Shown here piece by piece: positions 34,528 through 48,193 of a DNA stretch of 64,000 nucleotides. Location of the stretch: assembly GCA_028583405.1 (NCBI GenBank), contig CM053248.1, forward strand, positions 24,354,543 to 24,418,542, read 5' to 3'. Every line of letters begins with the position of its first letter. The first letter of the stretch is position 1. Under the pieces are notes generated by a model, which worked only from the letters and a program-made list of their open reading frames with translations, made no database searches and was not told the DNA's origin. The translations under genes and the position numbers were made by a program. The stretch comes from Pogonophryne albipinna (Eukaryota > Chordata > Actinopteri > Perciformes > Artedidraconidae).

Positions 34528-35008
34528 CCATTAACCTGCCTGGTATCCACACCGATCACTGTCGGACTACAACTTTGAGCACACATACCATTTATGACAA
34601 ATTACCTTATGAACTCCCAATATTCTGGAAAACATCAGTGCTTCTTCATCTTAACCCCCGACATGTCATCCTGCTTCAAATCCAAACTTGTAAAATACAT
34701 TGAATACAGCCTTTTCAGTGGCCTGTAATCATGATGTCATGGGATATTTTTGGCAAGAAACTTAAATATATATAGTTGATGTTTGCAATATAAATTGGTA
34801 CTAGAGAGGGAATGTTTGACCCGTTTACCTTTGTAACATGAACCTGCAAACGGTTATAAAGGAGTGTAGGTTGAAGTATATGGGATGTACTGTTTTGTTT
34901 GAGCTTTTTAATAAGCTATCAAATTGGGTATGGAAAGACCTGGAATTACTGGCATCGGTTTTGACTACTAATTTCTGTTATTGTGAAATCCTGAACTTGC
35001 CAATATTA

Positions 35009-35400
35009 GTTAAAGGTGGGGTAGGTAAGTTTGAGAAACCGGCACGAGATACACTTTTTGTTATATTCCATGGAATGCTCTTAACATCCCGATAGCAATG
35101 AATATCTTAAGTGCTTTGACAACAAATCCATAAAAAAACGTCATCTGTGGAAGCCGTAGTACTGTAAAAAGCACGACCAATCATCTGAGCCGGCCCGGCT
35201 AAAATAACTGGATGGCCTACCTGCCTGTCAGCCTTCCATCTGTGCACAAACTTATCTCGTGCCCTCATTGGTCATGTGCGCGTTCGTGTGTGTTGGAGGA
35301 GGGGCTGTGTAAGGAAGTGGCAGATTTGTTCCGGCTGTGTATTTTCAAATTCGAGCGCACTCGAGCTGGTTTCTCCAAAATTACCTACCCCACCTTTAAC
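35009..35400 (+). mobile_element. TIR element, family A, copy 1
   Basis: A 392-bp element whose ends are a perfect 20-bp inverted repeat, GTTAAAGGTGGGGTAGGTAA and its complement. The interior has CCATGGAATGCTCTTAACAT and GCCTGTCAGCCTTCCATCTG. Related copies lie at 51744-52132 (inverted) and 57564-58684 (interrupted). The short length and lack of a transposase identify a MITE. Confidence 0.85.
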
Positions 35401-36762
35401 AAACTTTAACCAACCTTGGTCACATACACAACGTACTTAACTGACTTATGTTACTTAAGTTAAGTAAACAACCTATTTATTTAAAGACAAACTATGACTT
35501 AAAGCTAATCAAGTATTTTAATTCACATTGTTCACCAAGTGTTGGACAAAAAAAGCCTTCAGTCGGGGGATAAGACTCAAAATAAAACTTTAAAATGGTG
35601 GGACAAAAGACATCTGGACCATGCAGTTACTTCCACACTTTATTGGGTGTGCCTGTTTTGCTTTAAGGATAATGCATCAAAAATGTTTCATGGCTTTCAC
35701 TGACAAAACTGTGGCCAACTAAAAACATACATGATGTTTTTCTTTCAGCTAAGAGGGATTTTATAGATAATTCACTTCCTAAATCGACTGAACACGAAGA
35801 CATTTGAACTAATTTCTACAGCGGACCAGCAATATAGTTAAACTTATTCACACACTCACACACACGCATCCCAACCCACAGTGTGTGTTATTGTAACCTG
35901 GGGCTAAGTGCCATGAAATCGAACATGTTTCTCATTTCCTGTGGCTCAGTGTCCGTGTGTGTGTCACTGTTCAGATATTCAATAACCCCTCCCTCTTCAG
36001 CGGGGTTGCACAAACGTCAATAGTTTTGTGTGAGCGAGAAAGTTCAACAGCCACAGAAAGCGAACTATAACCTCCCACTGGTGAGAGGAAAGTCTGTGTG
36101 CCGGGGGTCAGAATAATGTAACGCCTTACTTGTTCTGTACAATACGAGAAGAAAAAAGGAGCTCCTACAATACCACTTAGAAACAAGTCCAATAAGCTGA
36201 GTGTATCTATCAAATTCATTGCTATACCTTGGTACAGTGTAGTAACTATAAACTAAATGGTGAAAATATCTAGCATATCACTACAATAAATAAAAAGACA
36301 ATTTCTATTAACCCAGACACTTCCTGTTAGAGTAGCAGCTAACAATAGTTCCCCTTCATTTTGGATTATCTGGCTCTTTGATTCCTACCATTGTCAAAAT
36401 ACTTTGCTAAAGGGTACGGCAGGAATAAGTCCTAAAACATGGAGATGAGTCAACATGTTTGAACTTTGGGTTCCCTCGTATTGAAGTTTTTGATGACTGA
36501 AACAAGTTTTGTTGTTAACCCAATACGTCATTTTTCAAGTCAGTAAATACCCTACTCATGAGCATTGACATTTTAAAGCTTGCAAACTAGTGACTGAATG
36601 AGAATACGGTTGTTGTCTAGGACATTAAATGTCATCCCGCCAAAAACAAATCCACCTTTAGCTAAGTGATGGTGACGTTGAGGACTAGGTGAAGTTAGTT
36701 TATAGCCTAACCTTAGCCATTTGCTTCTTCAGATAGCAGAATCTGAAAAGTGTTGTTTATTA
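35401..36762. other. ank3 intron, nothing recognised
   Basis: Part of the 4.2-kb intron before the 12-nt exon. No gene seen. Confidence 0.5.
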
Positions 36763-36968
36763 CATTACATTACATTTGATTTAGCTGACGCTTTTATCCA
36801 AAGCGACTTACAATTACCAATTACAGGGACATTCTCCCTGGAGTAAATAAGGGCTAAGTGCCTTACTCAAGGGCAAACTAGTGGTGGTGTTCCTGGCGGG
36901 ATTTGAACTCACAACCTTCCGATCTTCACCCCACCTCACTATCCATTAGACCACCACTATCTATAGGT
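36763..36968 (-). mobile_element. tRNA-derived SINE, reverse orientation
   Basis: The reverse strand begins GTGGTGGTCTAATGGATAGT (A-box-like) and has GTTGTGAGTTCAAATCCCGC (B box), then TGCCCTTGAGTAAGGCACTT, and ends with AAGCGTCAGCTAAAT and an ATGTAATGTAATGTAA tail. This is a familiar fish SINE layout. Confidence 0.7.
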
Positions 36969-38822
36969 CTGGTGATTATCTTGCTGGACACAACTTGTAC
37001 ATATCATTAACCTTTGTTTGCAAAAGAGCTTATTCTCTTCACTAATCCAAACCAACTGGGAATGAAGGGAAACCGATTGTTTTTTTTGTGAAGGGAACCA
37101 GGGCGATGCTAACTTCCCGGTTGGTTAACAGAAATAGGTCATCACTAATGCACTCTAAAAGGTCAAATGTTCAAAGTGCCAGAGTTCAATGAATGTCAAC
37201 CCTGCAAGCTATATTAAATAAGCTTTGTGGTGAAAATGCTGTGACCAGGCCTATACACATCAGAAACATCAATAAACGTGTCATTTGTTATTATACGTCA
37301 TAGCAACTGATATACGTGTACATTAACAAACATAGACATAGTCACAATATAGTTTATTAACTGTGGGAAAGGTCATAGTGGGTCTTACCTCTGTGAACGC
37401 GCTCCAACGCTGAAGCCCATGTAGCCCTCCTGTGGGAGCGAGTCGTCCCCCAGCTCCCGCAGGTCCTGGGGGGCTAGATATTTGTCTGTGTCCCCCGTCA
37501 TTGCATCATCACCTGCAGGTTGAAAACACACAGGGCCGAAGAAAGGTTACAGAAAGTAAGCGTAATTGATTCTCTGGCTTTTTAGTAGCAATAATCTTCT
37601 TGTGAGGGACCATTTCAAAACAAAAATCAATAACTGTTTCATTAAACCGATCAACATTTAGCTGTGGCAGCCTAGCACTGGTTAGAGTGGGAAATTCTGT
37701 GAGTGCAAATGGAACTTATTGGCTACTCTCTATGTTTTTTGTTTTTACTGTCCACACACAGACCATTACAGAGTAGCTCTTTTAAAACAGACAGATCAAT
37801 GCAGCCTCTGCCCCGGAGGCCGTTTTCCAGTTCAGCTGCGGTCCAACAAACACACAAAACAAAAGTCTGTGCTGTCACTAAAGGCTTTTTGTCTCAGTCC
37901 CCAGATGACAAACAAATGTTAACAGTAAAGCTTGCAAACAATAAATCGTGCTGCTGTCAGTAACTTTTCCTCTCAGGTTATTCTAGTGAGTTAACTAGAG
38001 CTGCAACTAATGACAATTTTCAATGTCAATTAATCTGCCGGTTATTATATCAATTAATCATATGGTTTATAAAATGCCAGAAAATGGTCCATCCTAGTTT
38101 CAAAAGATCTGTGGTGATGTCTTTAAAAGTCTTGTGTTTTCAGTCCAAAACCAAAATATAGTCACTTTATTATCATTTAAAAAAGAGAAAAGCATGAAAT
38201 CTCCCTATTGGAGTGAAAAACCCAGTATATCTGACATCAACCCAAGAAAAATCGATATCAAAATAGTTGGTGATTATTTTGTTTTCCATCGATTACTTTG
38301 CAAGTCAATGAACCATTCAGCTCTAGCATTAACAATAAAAGCAATAAAAGCAGGTTGACATCTCTATGTCTGAGTAAAGTGACTAACCACACATTTATGT
38401 AATGAATGTTCCTCTTAATACAAATACCCACAACAGAAGTCCATGTCATCACAGCAAACAAATCACTCAAGCCATAAAAGAAAGCTGTTAAAACATACGT
38501 TAGAGCAGGGAAACAGAGAGCAGCATGGTATTCCTCTCAGAGTTACTGTAGTACTGATGAACCGCACAGTAGAAACAGAGAAGGCAGCAGAGGAGGAGTT
38601 AAAAAGTGGGAGAGGGGAACAAGTGCATACAGGCGGAGGGACGAAAAGAGAAAGAAAAGGAAGGCATTCCAACAAACCACAAAGCTCCGGAGACCCCCGC
38701 CTCACCCTCCTGTCCCTTCATCCCCTGCTGCTCCAGCACCCCTCCCCCCTCCCTTCACTTTCTCCATAACAGACCCCAACTGGCTACATTCCAGCCCATT
38801 CTCATGTCAGCCGAAAACTCAC
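36969..38822. other. ank3 introns around the exon at 37389
   Basis: No gene or named repeat outside the exon at 37389-37512. Region 38700-38822 lies just downstream of the candidate alternative first exon. Confidence 0.45.
37389..37512 (-). CDS. ank3: ank3 exon: linker (DDAMTGDTDKYLAPQDLREL)
   Basis: A 124-nt exon entering in phase 1 and leaving in phase 2, encoding GDDAMTGDTDKYLAPQDL through EGYMGFSVGARSQ. Acceptor CTGCAG, donor GTAAGA. It closely matches mammalian DAMTGDTDKYLGPQDLKELGD. It is the join point for the full-length upstream exons and for the candidate alternative first exon. Confidence 0.96.
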
Positions 38823-38844
38823 CTCCTGCTTTGAAGCAATTCAT
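38823..38844 (-). CDS. ank3: Candidate alternative first exon (short isoform lacking ankyrin repeats)
   Basis: On the minus strand, TGA-ATG-AAT-TGC-TTC-AAA-GCA-GGA-G is followed by a strong GTGAGT donor. The ATG is preceded directly by an in-frame stop. The 22 coding nt (MNCFKAG plus one base) end in phase 1, exactly the phase needed to join the exon at 37389-37512 and give MNCFKAGGDDAMTGD. Mammalian ANK3 has short isoforms that start at this same junction (MALPQSEDAMTGD, from memory). The region upstream (about 38845-39050) is GA- and TG-rich, with no clear TATA box. This is an inference from splice logic; there is no transcript evidence. Confidence 0.5.
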
Positions 38845-39080
38845 TCAGCCAGGAGTCCAGTTTGCAGGATTTGCACCCTGAACTAACTTTTTTCACGGAC
38901 TACCTTTAACTTTCAGTCGCTCTATTTCCTGCACACACTCATTCACACACACACACACTATCTGTCTCTCTCTCTCACAGCCCAGCGCTCACACAAACAG
39001 ATCGGCTTTCTCCCGCCTACCCACCCTGCTCTAGGATTATCCAGTGTGTGTAAATGTGTGTGTGTGTGTGTGTGTGTGGA
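38845..39080 (-). promoter_or_regulatory. ank3: Candidate internal promoter or 5' UTR region
   Basis: Upstream of the candidate alternative first exon, the minus strand is rich in GAGAGAGAGACAG and TG repeats, which are frequent in fish 5' UTRs. I see no TATA box or initiator that I would defend. The call depends entirely on the first-exon call. Confidence 0.25.
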
Positions 39081-42099
<3,019 letters not shown>

Positions 42100-42159
42100 C
42101 TTCTTCCACATCAGATATATAGTCCTCTGTGATCATTTCGGGGACATTGGCTTTACAGA
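42100..42159 (-). CDS. ank3: ank3 exon: 60-nt acidic linker exon, in-frame cassette
   Basis: A 60-nt exon, phase 1 at both ends, encoding VCKANVPEMITEDYISDVEE. Acceptor CACAG, donor GTATTA. It matches the mammalian RKANAPEMLSDGEYISDVEE segment. Skipping it would join DDD directly to GDDAMTGD in frame, giving a sequence like the ankyrin-B linker, so it can serve as a cassette. Confidence 0.94.
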
Positions 42160-42599
42160 CTGTGTGATTGGGATGGAGGAAAGGGTTAGAGGAATAAGGG
42201 AACCAAAATATATGGAAAAATTATAACAAAATAAAGGCAAAGAAAGAATAGAAAACAAAACAAAGTTCATGTCCAGTGGCTGGTTAAATAAAGGCTTGAA
42301 TCATAATTGTTGCTAGAATGTCAAATAAAATAAAATATGTTAACGATGGAAAAAATAAAACATATTTCTATTGAATAACTCCACAACAACAACAAAATGT
42401 TTCCATAACAACAGTAGGGAAACCAGTACCGGGACTAAAAGCCCAAAAGCCAAATATGACTCGATGTGAGATTTTAAAGACGTAGGCAGTCTCTCCCTGA
42501 TTTTGCGACTAAAATCAGGTTGTACAGAGAAAAACTGTTTAGATGCATTTCAAGTAAAACAGATTCAGACATCAAAAAGGTATAAAAATGAATCCTTAC

Positions 42600-42672
42600 C
42601 ATCGTCATCGGACATGTCCAGCACCTCGTTCATGGTCTCTGGAACGTTCATCTTGTGCTTCTCTGTAACAGT
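42600..42672 (-). CDS. ank3: ank3 exon: linker after the repeats ([17 protein letters not shown])
   Basis: A 73-nt exon, entering in phase 0 and leaving in phase 1, encoding [17 protein letters not shown] and LDMSDDD. Acceptor CGACAG, donor GTAAGG. This acidic segment links the ankyrin repeats to the spectrin-binding module and is highly conserved. Confidence 0.95.
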
Positions 42673-43270
42673 CTGTCGAACAGAGGCCCAACCGCCAAAA
42701 CAGTCAATTATTACAGAAAAGCCTTAAATGAATGTCATTACTCATATGGACATGTATGTAGAGGTTCAATTAACACAATATGGTGTAAATTCATACAATA
42801 ATTGAAAGCAGTAGCTTTAATGCACCATTATGTCTCTTGCACTATTTAATTACTTTTTTTGTATATTAAACACAAAGGAGCATCACAAATTCTAAAAAGT
42901 TTACAAGTTTTTCTTTATAACAGTGCTTTCATTCATTAGTTTCAATTGCATCACCTTTGCCCTTATTTTAATGGATGTGAAGTTACCATAACAATGTAAT
43001 TTACACTTCCTGCAGATGTTTCACACTAAAAACCGACTAGGGAAGAAAGTTACCATTTGAGCCAATGGTATGCTTTAAATATCAAACACTATTGCAGGAA
43101 ATCATGAGTGTCAATGACGCGAGTTTGAAAAACCCGACAAAATTGACCAGGAGGAAAAAGATTATGTAACAGCGAAGCAATAGCAAATTAAAGAGCAAAA
43201 CATAATAACTAAGAATACATCTCAAATATAATATCGTTTTGATAACGACCTTATATGAGAGTTCACTCTG
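42673..43270. other. ank3 intron, nothing recognised
   Basis: AT-rich, no exon. Confidence 0.5.
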
Positions 43271-43670
43271 TTAAAGGAGCCCTATTATAAGTTTGACATA
43301 TGTATTTAGTGTCTCTACTGTGACCTGTTTATATGCTTTAATGTTCAAAAAGCTCTTTATTTTTCTCATACTGCCTGTACTGCATCACCTCTTTTCACCC
43401 TCTGTCTGAAACCAGAGCCCAGTCTGCTCTGATTGGTTAGCTGGCTGGCTCTGTTGTGATTGGTCAACCTCTTAGAGATGTCTCGCCCCTTAGCCAATCT
43501 AGTACAATATGTTGGAGCGCTAGCCAATAGAAGTGTGAGTGATGTCATTATGTAGAAGTAAACAAAGGAGTCCCATGGAGGCGTTTCAGGGAAGGAGGGA
43601 GTGTGTGGAGAGAAACTCCCTCTTTGCAGACCGTTTATATGCACAAAAACCCGTTTATATACCCAAACTA
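43271..43670 (+). mobile_element. TTAAAGGAGCCCTATTATA-type fish repeat, 3'-truncated
   Basis: It starts TTAAAGGAGCCCTATTATA and continues TGTCTCTACTGTGACCTG and TTATTTTTCTCATACTGCC, a familiar fish MITE family. The matching right end is missing, so this copy is truncated. It ends only about 30 nt before the repeat-24 exon. Confidence 0.55.
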
Positions 43671-43703
43671 TACATTGCAGTTACTGTTAAAACACATACA
43701 CAC

Positions 43704-43799
43704 CTGCGTGGTGAGAGTTTCCTCTGTGACTACTTTGAGCGTGTCAACGACAGAGATGTAGCCGAGCCTCCTTGCAATGGACAGAGCGCTGTTCCCATT
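43704..43799 (-). CDS. ank3: ank3 exon: ankyrin repeat 24 (capping repeat)
   Basis: A 96-nt phase-0 exon encoding [20 protein letters not shown] through [10 protein letters not shown]. Acceptor TCCAG, donor GTGTGT. It ends the solenoid: the second half runs into the TVTEKHK linker instead of another repeat, as in all ankyrins. It follows closely on a degraded TIR-type repeat in the intron. Confidence 0.96.
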
Positions 43800-44026
43800 C
43801 TGGACATCAAAAAAGGAAAATTAGTGACTTATTGATTTTGAACGGTAATAGAAAATCCAAACTATTCAGTACTTGTGTACAATAAACCCTTAAACATCAT
43901 AAGGTACTCAATGTGTGGAGATGAGTATTTTGTTCTTCAGTTAGTATTTGGATACAGTGTAGATCTACAAAGTCAAGATATTTGTAATGTTTTGTATAAT
44001 ATTTGTCTGAGTCAGTGTGTACTAAC

Positions 44027-44125
44027 AGCTGTGAGTTCGTTGGGCGATGCTCCGTGATGAAGCAGCAGGTTGATGATGTGTGTGTGTCCCTGCTGTGAAG
44101 CCTGATGGAGAGGTGTGTAACCGTT
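44027..44125 (-). CDS. ank3: ank3 exon: ankyrin repeat 23
   Basis: A 99-nt phase-0 exon encoding [20 protein letters not shown] through [10 protein letters not shown]. Acceptor TTGCAG, donor GTTAGT. The QQGHTHIIN signature is specific to this repeat in all vertebrate ankyrins. Confidence 0.96.
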
Positions 44126-44313
44126 CTGCAAAGGAGAGAAAACAGACACAGTTAGAGTAAAAGAACACTGACACTGCCAACAAAACACCCTTTTAAATGT
44201 ACTCTACACCCACTGACATACACTATCAGTGACACACATCGAATATTTCTGAAAATGTGTTAAGATCTCTAATGCACAAAGAAATAAAGGAAATATGTGC
44301 ACTGAATGTTTAC

Positions 44314-44412
44314 CTTGGTCTTAGCGTTGACCTTCGCCTGATTTTTCAGCAGGAAGTTGACCATCTTCACGTTGCCATAGTGACAGGCCACATGGAGCGG
44401 AGTGTATCCCAG
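44314..44412 (-). CDS. ank3: ank3 exon: ankyrin repeat 22
   Basis: A 99-nt phase-0 exon encoding [20 protein letters not shown] through [10 protein letters not shown]. Acceptor ATCAG, donor GTAAAC. Matches repeat 22 of ankyrins. Confidence 0.96.
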
Positions 44413-44742
44413 CTGATGACGTAGAAAATCATTTGGGGATTAGCAAAGAAAGCAACACCAATCATTGGTGTTGTAATTGTCCCTTGTTGCTCTGCTTGAA
44501 ATGTGTTTCATTACACTTTATGAAATGGATAACTTTGATCCCTGCAGGGTCTTGGAGAAATTTCATATCAAAACTGAAGTGTTTTCCAATTGACAAGGGT
44601 CTGTCAAAATATCCACAGTCCAAAACCAAAATAAATTCAATTTACAGTGACTAGCATCTAATCCTCACATTAGAGAAGCAGTGAATATTTAGTTTTTTCT
44701 TGACTAAAGTGTTAAACCATGAAGACAACAAGACACTCATAC

Positions 44743-44841
44743 CTTAGTCTCAGGGTCTAGAGTAGCTCCCTGGTTAACTAACACCTCAGCAACGTTGACT
44801 TTATCCTCCTGGGCAGCCAGGTGGAGTGGGGTCAGACCGGA
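44743..44841 (-). CDS. ank3: ank3 exon: ankyrin repeat 21
   Basis: A 99-nt phase-0 exon encoding [20 protein letters not shown] through [11 protein letters not shown]. Acceptor CTCAG, donor GTATGA. Matches repeat 21, with a divergent last loop (TLDPETK against HVDAQTK in mammals). Confidence 0.96.
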
Positions 44842-45030
44842 CTGAGGATAGAGGGATAAATATGAATCAAATATAGGGATAGCGCAAATAAACAGAGCTC
44901 AATATGCAGACAGAGGGAGACGGAGAGATTGAAAAATGGATACAGACTTTTAGAGTCAGGCTCTGGCCATTTAAACACAAGGAAACAGTCCACGTAATCA
45001 GATGAATGTTTTTGTACTCAGTTCTCGTAC

Positions 45031-45228
45031 CTTATTGCCCATATTGATCGGAGCGTCTCGGGCCAGCAGCAGCGTCACTATGTCCACGTTGCCTTCCTGT
45101 GAAGCGAGGTGCAGAGGAGTGATGCCCTGGCGGGTCACTGTGTTGGTGGAGGCACCGTACTCCAGCAAGGTGGTGGTAATCTCCATCTGATTCTTCTTAG
45201 CGGCAATGTGGAGTGGTGTGTAACCATT
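45031..45228 (-). CDS. ank3: ank3 exon: ankyrin repeats 19 and 20
   Basis: A 198-nt phase-0 exon encoding [20 protein letters not shown]... and [20 protein letters not shown].... Acceptor CCCAG, donor GTACGA. Repeat 20 keeps a standard TPLHLA motif where mammalian ankyrin-G has ASVHLA, so the fish copy looks closer to the ancestral or ankyrin-B-like form here. Confidence 0.96.
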
Positions 45229-46303
45229 CTGGGTACAGAGAAGAGAGTTATTTTCTTTGTTTCTTACACTGCCATCATTCACTTACATATAGCTCAAATC
45301 TAATACAAATTAATTTAGAGAAAATACAAAATATTTGATGCTGATTATACAATGTAATATATATATAATATATATGACACATATTTGTTCATTAAATATC
45401 AACCAAAGGACCAATTTAGCTTAGGTTAGCACAAGAAACACCCAGCATGTCTCTGTTAAAAGTTTACATCTACCAGCGCCACTGAAGCTAACTAAAATAA
45501 ACAATATTTTTTTCGTCTTATCTGTGCAAAAACATTAAGATTCGGTTTTAAAGAGAATTATGTGACAGGCTATATTTTTGTGGGGGAGCGGTAACCTTCT
45601 GAATCAAACTTAAATTGATAGAAAGTCAAAGAAGTTACTGCGCTAGTTTTCGGTCTTAATCTAAGCTAAGCTACGCTAACATGCTGCTTACCGTAGCTTC
45701 ATATCTAGCATACTGACATGACAGTGTGGTTGATTCTGTCAAAGTTTTTTGTTTTACAACTGTAAATATGTTTTTTTCTCAACTCAGCTAATTAAACATC
45801 AAATTCATGATATAGCCATATATTGCAAATTAATTATATTTATGTCTACATTTTGCAGCTGTTATACTTTAACTGATAGAGACGGCTTTATCCTCTTAGA
45901 CTATTTATTACTAAGTGGTGTATAACGATATTTTAAGCACATATAATTACAGCCTATGTCCAGGACCTAAAGTAAAGTATAAATAGTGTCTAATAAAATA
46001 ATCAATAACGTCATTGTATGTCCAGGGATTGCCTGAGAACCCTGACTATGTGCGTAAAAGTGATTGGGGCCTAGCTAATTTCAGTGGCAGCCCTCTCTGG
46101 ATGGATGCTGTTGGAGTGAAGAGGGGATTCCAGCCAGCCAATCACAATGCAACGCTCAGCTATAGTGCATGGTGTAATTGCATGTGGGCGACTGAAACTA
46201 GGTCAGCCTGCTTTCATCCAGAGCCAAAGAGAGTGAGAGAGAGGTTTTGGTGCATCAATGCATTAATGAACATTCGATGTGGCGCACTTTGACTGGCTCT
46301 TAC
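45229..46303. other. ank3 intron with TTAGC-type repeat fragments
   Basis: Positions about 45395-45745 contain TTTAGCTTAGGTTAGCAC, CATCTACCAGCGCCACTGAAG and CTAAGCTAAGCTACGCTAAC, a degraded member of the TTAGC family. The remainder shows nothing. Confidence 0.5.
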
Positions 46304-46402
46304 CTTTGCAGCGGCGTGCGGTGAAGCTCCCTGGTTGAGCAAGAGCAGCGCCACCTTCTGGTTATCATAGTGTGCTGCCACATGCAGTGGAGTTAGTCCA
46401 CT
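46304..46402 (-). CDS. ank3: ank3 exon: ankyrin repeat 18
   Basis: A 99-nt phase-0 exon encoding [20 protein letters not shown] through [11 protein letters not shown]. Acceptor CTCAG, donor GTAAGA. Nearly identical to mammalian repeat 18; [12 protein letters not shown] is a highly conserved block. Confidence 0.97.
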
Positions 46403-46647
46403 CTGAGCGTACACACACAAAGATTGTTAGAACGTGATAAACATACAGTATTGTGCACGTGATGAGGAGAAAAATGTGAAAGCTTTGAGTGGAGCTACAA
46501 AACAAACATGAAGGCAGCTAATTTATACACATGTGAGTTGCATAATATTATAAAACATATTTACTGTAGGTTTTTTTTTATGTGGGAGCTCTTTTTGTGC
46601 TCTTAAAGCATCATTCTCTCTCATACCAGTGCTTCAAAATGCGTTAC

Positions 46648-46746
46648 CTTCCCAGCAGCATCAGCCGGAGCGTTTTTCTGCAGCAGCAGGTTGGCGACTT
46701 CGATCTTGCCGTACTTTGCAGCCACATGCAACGGAGTGAAGCCCTT
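46648..46746 (-). CDS. ank3: ank3 exon: ankyrin repeat 17
   Basis: A 99-nt phase-0 exon encoding [20 protein letters not shown] through NAPADAAGK. Acceptor CTGCAG, donor GTAACG. Position and sequence match repeat 17 of the ankyrin-G solenoid. Confidence 0.96.
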
Positions 46747-47995
46747 CTGCAGAGACACAACGACATGACAAGAATGTTAAACCAAATGTATCACAAACTC
46801 TGATCCAATTTTTACAATTGTTGTTAAAACACTTCAGTTAATAGCCACTGAGCCATATGGGTTTGATTACTTATAATTGAGTCATTTGCAAGGTTATGTC
46901 ATGACATTACATGAGGAACTGATTACTTGGTGCTTGAAAATGATGAAACTGAATAAGGGCCCAGGGTGTGGAAACGAGTGTTACATCAGATTCCTGGGCC
47001 ATGAGGCAATGCAGATCCATGAACACACTCTGTTCAGATAGAACTGGCTCTGTGTGAGTGTGCACATGGGCATGTTGAACGAGGTGACACATCGTTAATG
47101 GGACTTGACAGAATCCAGGCTTCCTAGTTTAAAGACTCTGAATATCATAATATTACATTTCTGCCACTAGGGGTGTTTGTATCATAACAATAACAAAAAA
47201 AGCAGTGATAAAGTAGCTTGGGCCGTTGTTCTCCCGTTTAATGCCCTTCATTGTGTTTATTTGTTAGTCTACAGATGTTATCTTTCACTGTCAACATGTA
47301 TTTATGTTACTTTTCTGTTATTTATTTTTTTCTATTTTGAGTGTTTTTTTTATTAGTTTTTCTGATAGCTTAACATCCAGATTTCTGATGATGTAAAAGT
47401 GTCTTAAAACTGGACAACGTACGGACAACCAATCAGAGTCATGCACAATACATACATCACCATTAAAGGTGACCAAAAGAATCAAAGATTTATCTAGATC
47501 TATAAATTGTTGGAAACGTTTCAAATTTCAGTGTCAGTTTACAACCGTAACAAAATTGAAAAAATATGTCTAGTCATAGAAGAAACTTTAATGCAGAAAA
47601 CGTACATATTGTACCCTTAAGGAACTTTGACCATCACAAACCTCCAATTGTGATCAAAAAAGTAAAAACTGTGGCCATCATGTGCTCTGTTGCGGTTTAA
47701 ATGGATGTAAGGAAATGAATGATGCACAAAGGCTTTTTAAGCTCTGGAAAAGTTACTTTGACACTCAATTAGTGGCAGAAAGTCAACTAAAACCTATGGT
47801 CTTCAATCCAAGTTCTTTTTTGGACCAGCATGTGTCTTATCAGTGTGTCCTTGTACAGTATGTGAGTAGAGGTAACAGTAATCCTCTTGGTCTACTTCTT
47901 TGAGCAAATCAATGTAACTTGGTCATGTAACTTCTTATCAACCTATCAAAATAACCAATATCCAAGACGTATGCATCCCCACAAATCAGACTTAC
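46747..47995. other. ank3 intron, nothing recognised
   Basis: No exon or named repeat between the exons for repeats 17 and 15-16. Confidence 0.5.
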
Positions 47996-48193
47996 CTTGG
48001 TAATGATTCCCAGACTGGCTCCTTGGTCCAGCAGCGCTGTAGCAATGTCTCTGTGTCCCTCCCTGGCAGCCAGGTGTAAAGGAGTGTATCCGGAGCTGGT
48101 GATGGCATCTGGGAAAGCTCCGTTTGTCAGCAGCTGGTGGACGATGTCTGGCTTACCAAGACGGCTTGAGATGTGCAGCGGTGTCTGGTCGTC
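47996..48193 (-). CDS. ank3: ank3 exon: ankyrin repeats 15 and 16
   Basis: A 198-nt phase-0 exon encoding DDQTPLHISSRLGKPDIVHQ... and SGYTPLHLAAREGHRDIATA.... Acceptor CACCAG, donor GTAAGT. The canonical TPLH and GA turns are intact in both repeats, with no frameshift or stop. Confidence 0.96.
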
